From positions 1 through 8,579 of the forward strand of contig JAAYBY010000040.1 of the NCBI GenBank assembly GCA_012729935.1: DNA of 8,579 nt, read 5' to 3'. The translations under genes were made by a program, and so were the position numbers. This document shows, piece by piece, positions 6,155-8,579 of the stretch; the stretch's first letter is position 1; each line of letters opens with the position of its first letter. The stretch is from Clostridiaceae bacterium. GTDB lineage: Bacteria; Bacillota; Clostridia; Saccharofermentanales; UBA5734. Under the pieces are notes generated by a model, which was not told the origin of the DNA, did no database searches, and saw only the letters and a program-made list of their open reading frames with translations.

Positions 6155-8579
6155 AACGCCGGTCACAGCGAAGGCAGCGCATCGCTTCTGCTATGGCATT
6201 TAATTTGTGAAACCCGGCGAACACTTCATCAAACGAGTGGCAGCGCTCCTCCGGATCAAGGCATTTCATACCAAATCGTTCGTGTTCAAGCAGATCCGGA
6301 TCGTCCATCGGTTGAGGAATCTCAATCGGTTCCCCTTTGTTGAGAACGCCGTCACCACCGAGAAACAGATCGATTGAACGGGCAGCCTGTTTGCCATCTG
6401 CGATTGCCGTTATCACCACATCCGCTCCGCGCACAACATCACCACCGGCAAAGACACCGTCCATCGTTGTTTTATGCGTCTCACGGTCAATAATAAAGGT
6501 TCCCCAATCTGTCATTTCAACATCATCTCGTTTGACAAACGGCAAATCAGAGTACTGGCTGACAGCTGGAATCACCAGATCAACGTCATAGATGATGGTT
6601 TCATTGGGAATCGCGACGGGCTTTCTGCGTCCCTCCCGATCGAATCCTTCGAGTTTCATGCGTTTGCATACGACTTTCTCGACGCGCGAACGTCCTTCAA
6701 ACGAAATGGGCTGAACCAGTTCGTGTATCTGAATGCCTTCTTCCATCGCCTCATGAATTTCACGTTTATCTGCCGGCATGTCCTCAATTGAACGGCGGTA
6801 CAGAATATGAACCTCAGTGGCACCCAGACGCTTTGCGACCCGTGCAGCATCCATCGCGGTACTCCCGCCGCCGATAACGGCGACAACACCCTGAATGCTG
6901 ACCGGTGCGCCCAGATTGACGTCTCTCAGGAAATCCAGGCCGTGATAGACGCCCTTCATATCTTCACCCGGCACACCGACTTTTCGTGAATGCTGGGTCC
7001 CTGTGGCGATGTAGATCGCGTCGTGATCCTTCCTGAGTGTTTCGAACGACACTTCTTTTCCGATTTCCATTCCGGTGTGCAGCGTGATGCCAACCTGGCA
7101 GATAGACTGGATCTCCCGTTCAAGAACTTGCTTGGGCAACCGGTATTCCGGAATACCGAACGCAAGCATGCCCCCGGCAACCGGCTGCGTCTCAAACACT
7201 TCGACTGTATAACCCAGCCGGCCCAGGTAATAGGCGCACGTCAGTCCGGATGGTCCGGCACCGATGATGGCAACTGATTTCCCCTTTTTCGGGAACACGA
7301 GATCAACCGCCGGTTTATAGCTCTTCAGCGCTTCATCAGCCGCATAGCGTTTTAAATCAACAATGGCCAGCGGATCATCTATCTGCGCACGGCGGCACCG
7401 GCTTTCACAGGGGTGGGTGCAGACACGTCCGCAGATCGCCGGGAAGGGATTTTCCTGACGAATCAGGTGATAGGCATCGACAGGGCGGTTCGCCGCAATC
7501 AACGCGATATAACCCGGAACATTGACACCCGCCGGACAGGCATTTTCACAAGGAGACAGGAAAAGGTTCTGGCAGACGCCAGCGCGGCAATAATGGTTGC
7601 GAATATGTTCATCATACTCGTCCCGGAAATACTTGATGGTGCTCAAGACAGGATTCGGTGCAGTCTGGCCCAGCCCGCACAGCGCTGTCTCCTTGATCGT
7701 CTCACCAAGCTCGATCAGCTGCTCGACATCACCTTCAACACCTTTGCCCTGCGTTATCCGTTCCAGAATTTCCAGCATCCGTTTCGTACCAAGACGACAG
7801 GCGACACACTTTCCACAGGATTCCTCCTGAACAAACTCCATGAAAAAGCGGGCAACATCGACCATGCAGGTATCTTCATCCATACAGATCAACCCGCCCG
7901 ATCCCATGATGGCGCCCAGTTCAACCAGCGACTGGTAATCGATCGGTGTGTTCAGATGTTCACGGGTCAGGCAGCCGCCGGATGGACCTCCGGTCTGCGC
8001 TACTTTAAATCGCTTACCTTTTGGAATACCGCCGCCGATGTCAAAGATGACTTCGCCCAGGGTGATCCCCATCGGCACTTCGACGATGCCCGTATTTTGG
8101 ATATCACCAGCCAGGGCAAAGACTTTTGTGCCGGTGCTGTTAGGTGTCCCAATCTGGGAGAACCAATTAGAACCGTTACGGATAATCGCTGCGACGTTTC
8201 CGAATGTCTCAACATTGTTGATCACAGTCGGTTTCCCGAATAAACCACGTTCCGACGGGAAAGGCGGTTTCTGAACCGGTTCACCGCGACGTCCCTCCAC
8301 AGAGTTCATCAAGGCTGTTTCTTCGCCGCAGACAAACGCTCCCGCTCCTATGCGGACAGACAGCTCAAACGTGAAATCACTGTTAAAGATATTCCTGCCT
8401 AGCAGACCCCTTCTCTGAGATTCAGCGATGGCCTGACTGAGACGTTCGATTGCCAGTGGGTATTCGGCGCGAACATAGACAAAACCATGGGCAGCTCCGA
8501 TGGCGTAGGCCCCGATCGCCATGCCTTCAATCAGGGCATAGGGGTCGCCTTCCAGCAGGCTGCGATCCATGAACGCTCC
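6153..8579 (-). CDS. NuoF/HydB-GltD fusion flavoprotein, hydrogenase NAD(P)H subunit (N-terminus beyond window)
   Basis: Electron-transfer subunit linking pyridine nucleotides to the adjacent hydrogenase. The visible 808 residues (numbering from the Met at 8570; Gly-Ala-Phe precedes it) begin inside a NuoF-like domain. This has a flavin/NADH loop GAGAFVCGEETAL (75-87), an SLBB region (about 145-230), and the N3-type [4Fe-4S] ligands Cys252, 255, 258 and 298. A CRAGVC segment (328-333) leads into a GltD/NfnB-like part. Its cysteines are 341, 345, 380, 384, 388 and 392, in CENACP and GRVCTHPCE. The FAD-binding fold starts with IIGAGPSG (435-442), the NAD(P)H fold is IGGGSTAMD (566-574) with YRRS (591-594), and a closing flavin loop is FAGGD (707-711). 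The tail carries Cys770, 777, 799 and 802. Missing in the window are the start of NuoF and any NuoE-like N-terminal domain. The reading frame is unbroken through the junction, so the fusion is real in this sequence. Confidence 0.93.
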   Translation of the reverse strand, partial: GAFMDRSLLEGDPYALIEGMAIGAYAIGAAHGFVYVRAEYPLAIERLSQAIAESQRRGLLGRNIFNSDFTFELSVRIGAGAFVCGEETALMNSVEGRRGEPVQKPPFPSERGLFGKPTVINNVETFGNVAAIIRNGSNWFSQIGTPNSTGTKVFALAGDIQNTGIVEVPMGITLGEVIFDIGGGIPKGKRFKVAQTGGPSGGCLTREHLNTPIDYQSLVELGAIMGSGGLICMDEDTCMVDVARFFMEFVQEESCGKCVACRLGTKRMLEILERITQGKGVEGDVEQLIELGETIKETALCGLGQTAPNPVLSTIKYFRDEYDEHIRNHYCRAGVCQNLFLSPCENACPAGVNVPGYIALIAANRPVDAYHLIRQENPFPAICGRVCTHPCESRCRRAQIDDPLAIVDLKRYAADEALKSYKPAVDLVFPKKGKSVAIIGAGPSGLTCAYYLGRLGYTVEVFETQPVAGGMLAFGIPEYRLPKQVLEREIQSICQVGITLHTGMEIGKEVSFETLRKDHDAIYIATGTQHSRKVGVPGEDMKGVYHGLDFLRDVNLGAPVSIQGVVAVIGGGSTAMDAARVAKRLGATEVHILYRRSIEDMPADKREIHEAMEEGIQIHELVQPISFEGRSRVEKVVCKRMKLEGFDREGRRKPVAIPNETIIYDVDLVIPAVSQYSDLPFVKRDDVEMTDWGTFIIDRETHKTTMDGVFAGGDVVRGADVVITAIADGKQAARSIDLFLGGDGVLNKGEPIEIPQPMDDPDLLEHERFGMKCLDPEERCHSFDEVFAGFHKLNAIAEAMRCLRCDRR

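Noticed and set aside
7141..7158. Perfect 18-bp palindrome CGGTATTCCGGAATACCG
   Set aside because: It encodes part of the conserved FGIPEYRL motif of GltD-like proteins (Gly-Ile-Pro-Glu-Tyr-Arg), so the symmetry follows from codon choice inside a gene. An internal operator is not supported.
7413..8243. Long plus-strand open frame (276 codons) antisense to the NuoF part of the fusion
   Set aside because: It lies opposite a strongly conserved coding sequence with complete motifs, has no convincing ribosome binding site or family resemblance, and is a by-product of the codon pattern on the other strand.

Overview
The window looks like chromosomal DNA of an anaerobic, fermentative bacterium, most likely a member of the Bacillota. 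The evidence is an NAD(P)-linked [FeFe] hydrogenase, strong AGGAGG-type ribosome binding sites in front of almost every gene, sigma-70/SigA-type promoters, and a stand-alone pyruvate-kinase-C-like protein of a kind I recall from clostridia. No marker gene fixes the taxonomy. I see no rRNA, tRNA, CRISPR array, transposase, phage gene or attachment site. All real genes are intact, apart from the two cut by the window edges.

Layout. (1) Bases 1-1055, minus strand: an M20-family metallopeptidase/deacylase whose C-terminus lies beyond the left edge. (2) Bases 1056-1307: a divergent control region with a promoter for each direction, a 10-bp palindrome at the expected start of the leftward transcript, and a 15-bp-period tandem repeat just upstream of the rightward promoter. 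(3) Bases 1308-2870, plus strand: a two-gene operon of a stand-alone pyruvate-kinase C-terminal-domain protein and an AEC-family (auxin efflux carrier type) membrane transporter. (4) Bases 2886-2930: a terminator that can serve both converging units. (5) Bases 2942-4126, minus strand: a MalY/PatB-type PLP-dependent C-S lyase/aminotransferase with its own good promoter. (6) Bases 4127-4315: that promoter plus the terminator of the next unit. (7) Bases 4316-8579, minus strand: a hydrogenase operon. A large flavoprotein that joins a NuoF/HydB-like NADH module to a GltD/NfnB-like NAD(P)H module (N-terminus beyond the right edge) is followed by the catalytic [FeFe] hydrogenase subunit.

How the parts work together. 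The two hydrogenase genes are separated by 13 bases and are almost certainly co-translated subunits of one soluble complex exchanging electrons between pyridine nucleotides and H2, probably with ferredoxin. The NuoF-GltD fusion is the most interesting point, because it gives the complex two potential nicotinamide-nucleotide sites plus FMN and FAD and many Fe-S clusters. That is the equipment expected of an electron-bifurcating or NADPH-linked hydrogenase. The NuoE/HydC-like partner would be expected beyond the right edge. The C-S lyase, the peptidase and the transporter operon look like independent units of amino-acid and organic-acid metabolism.
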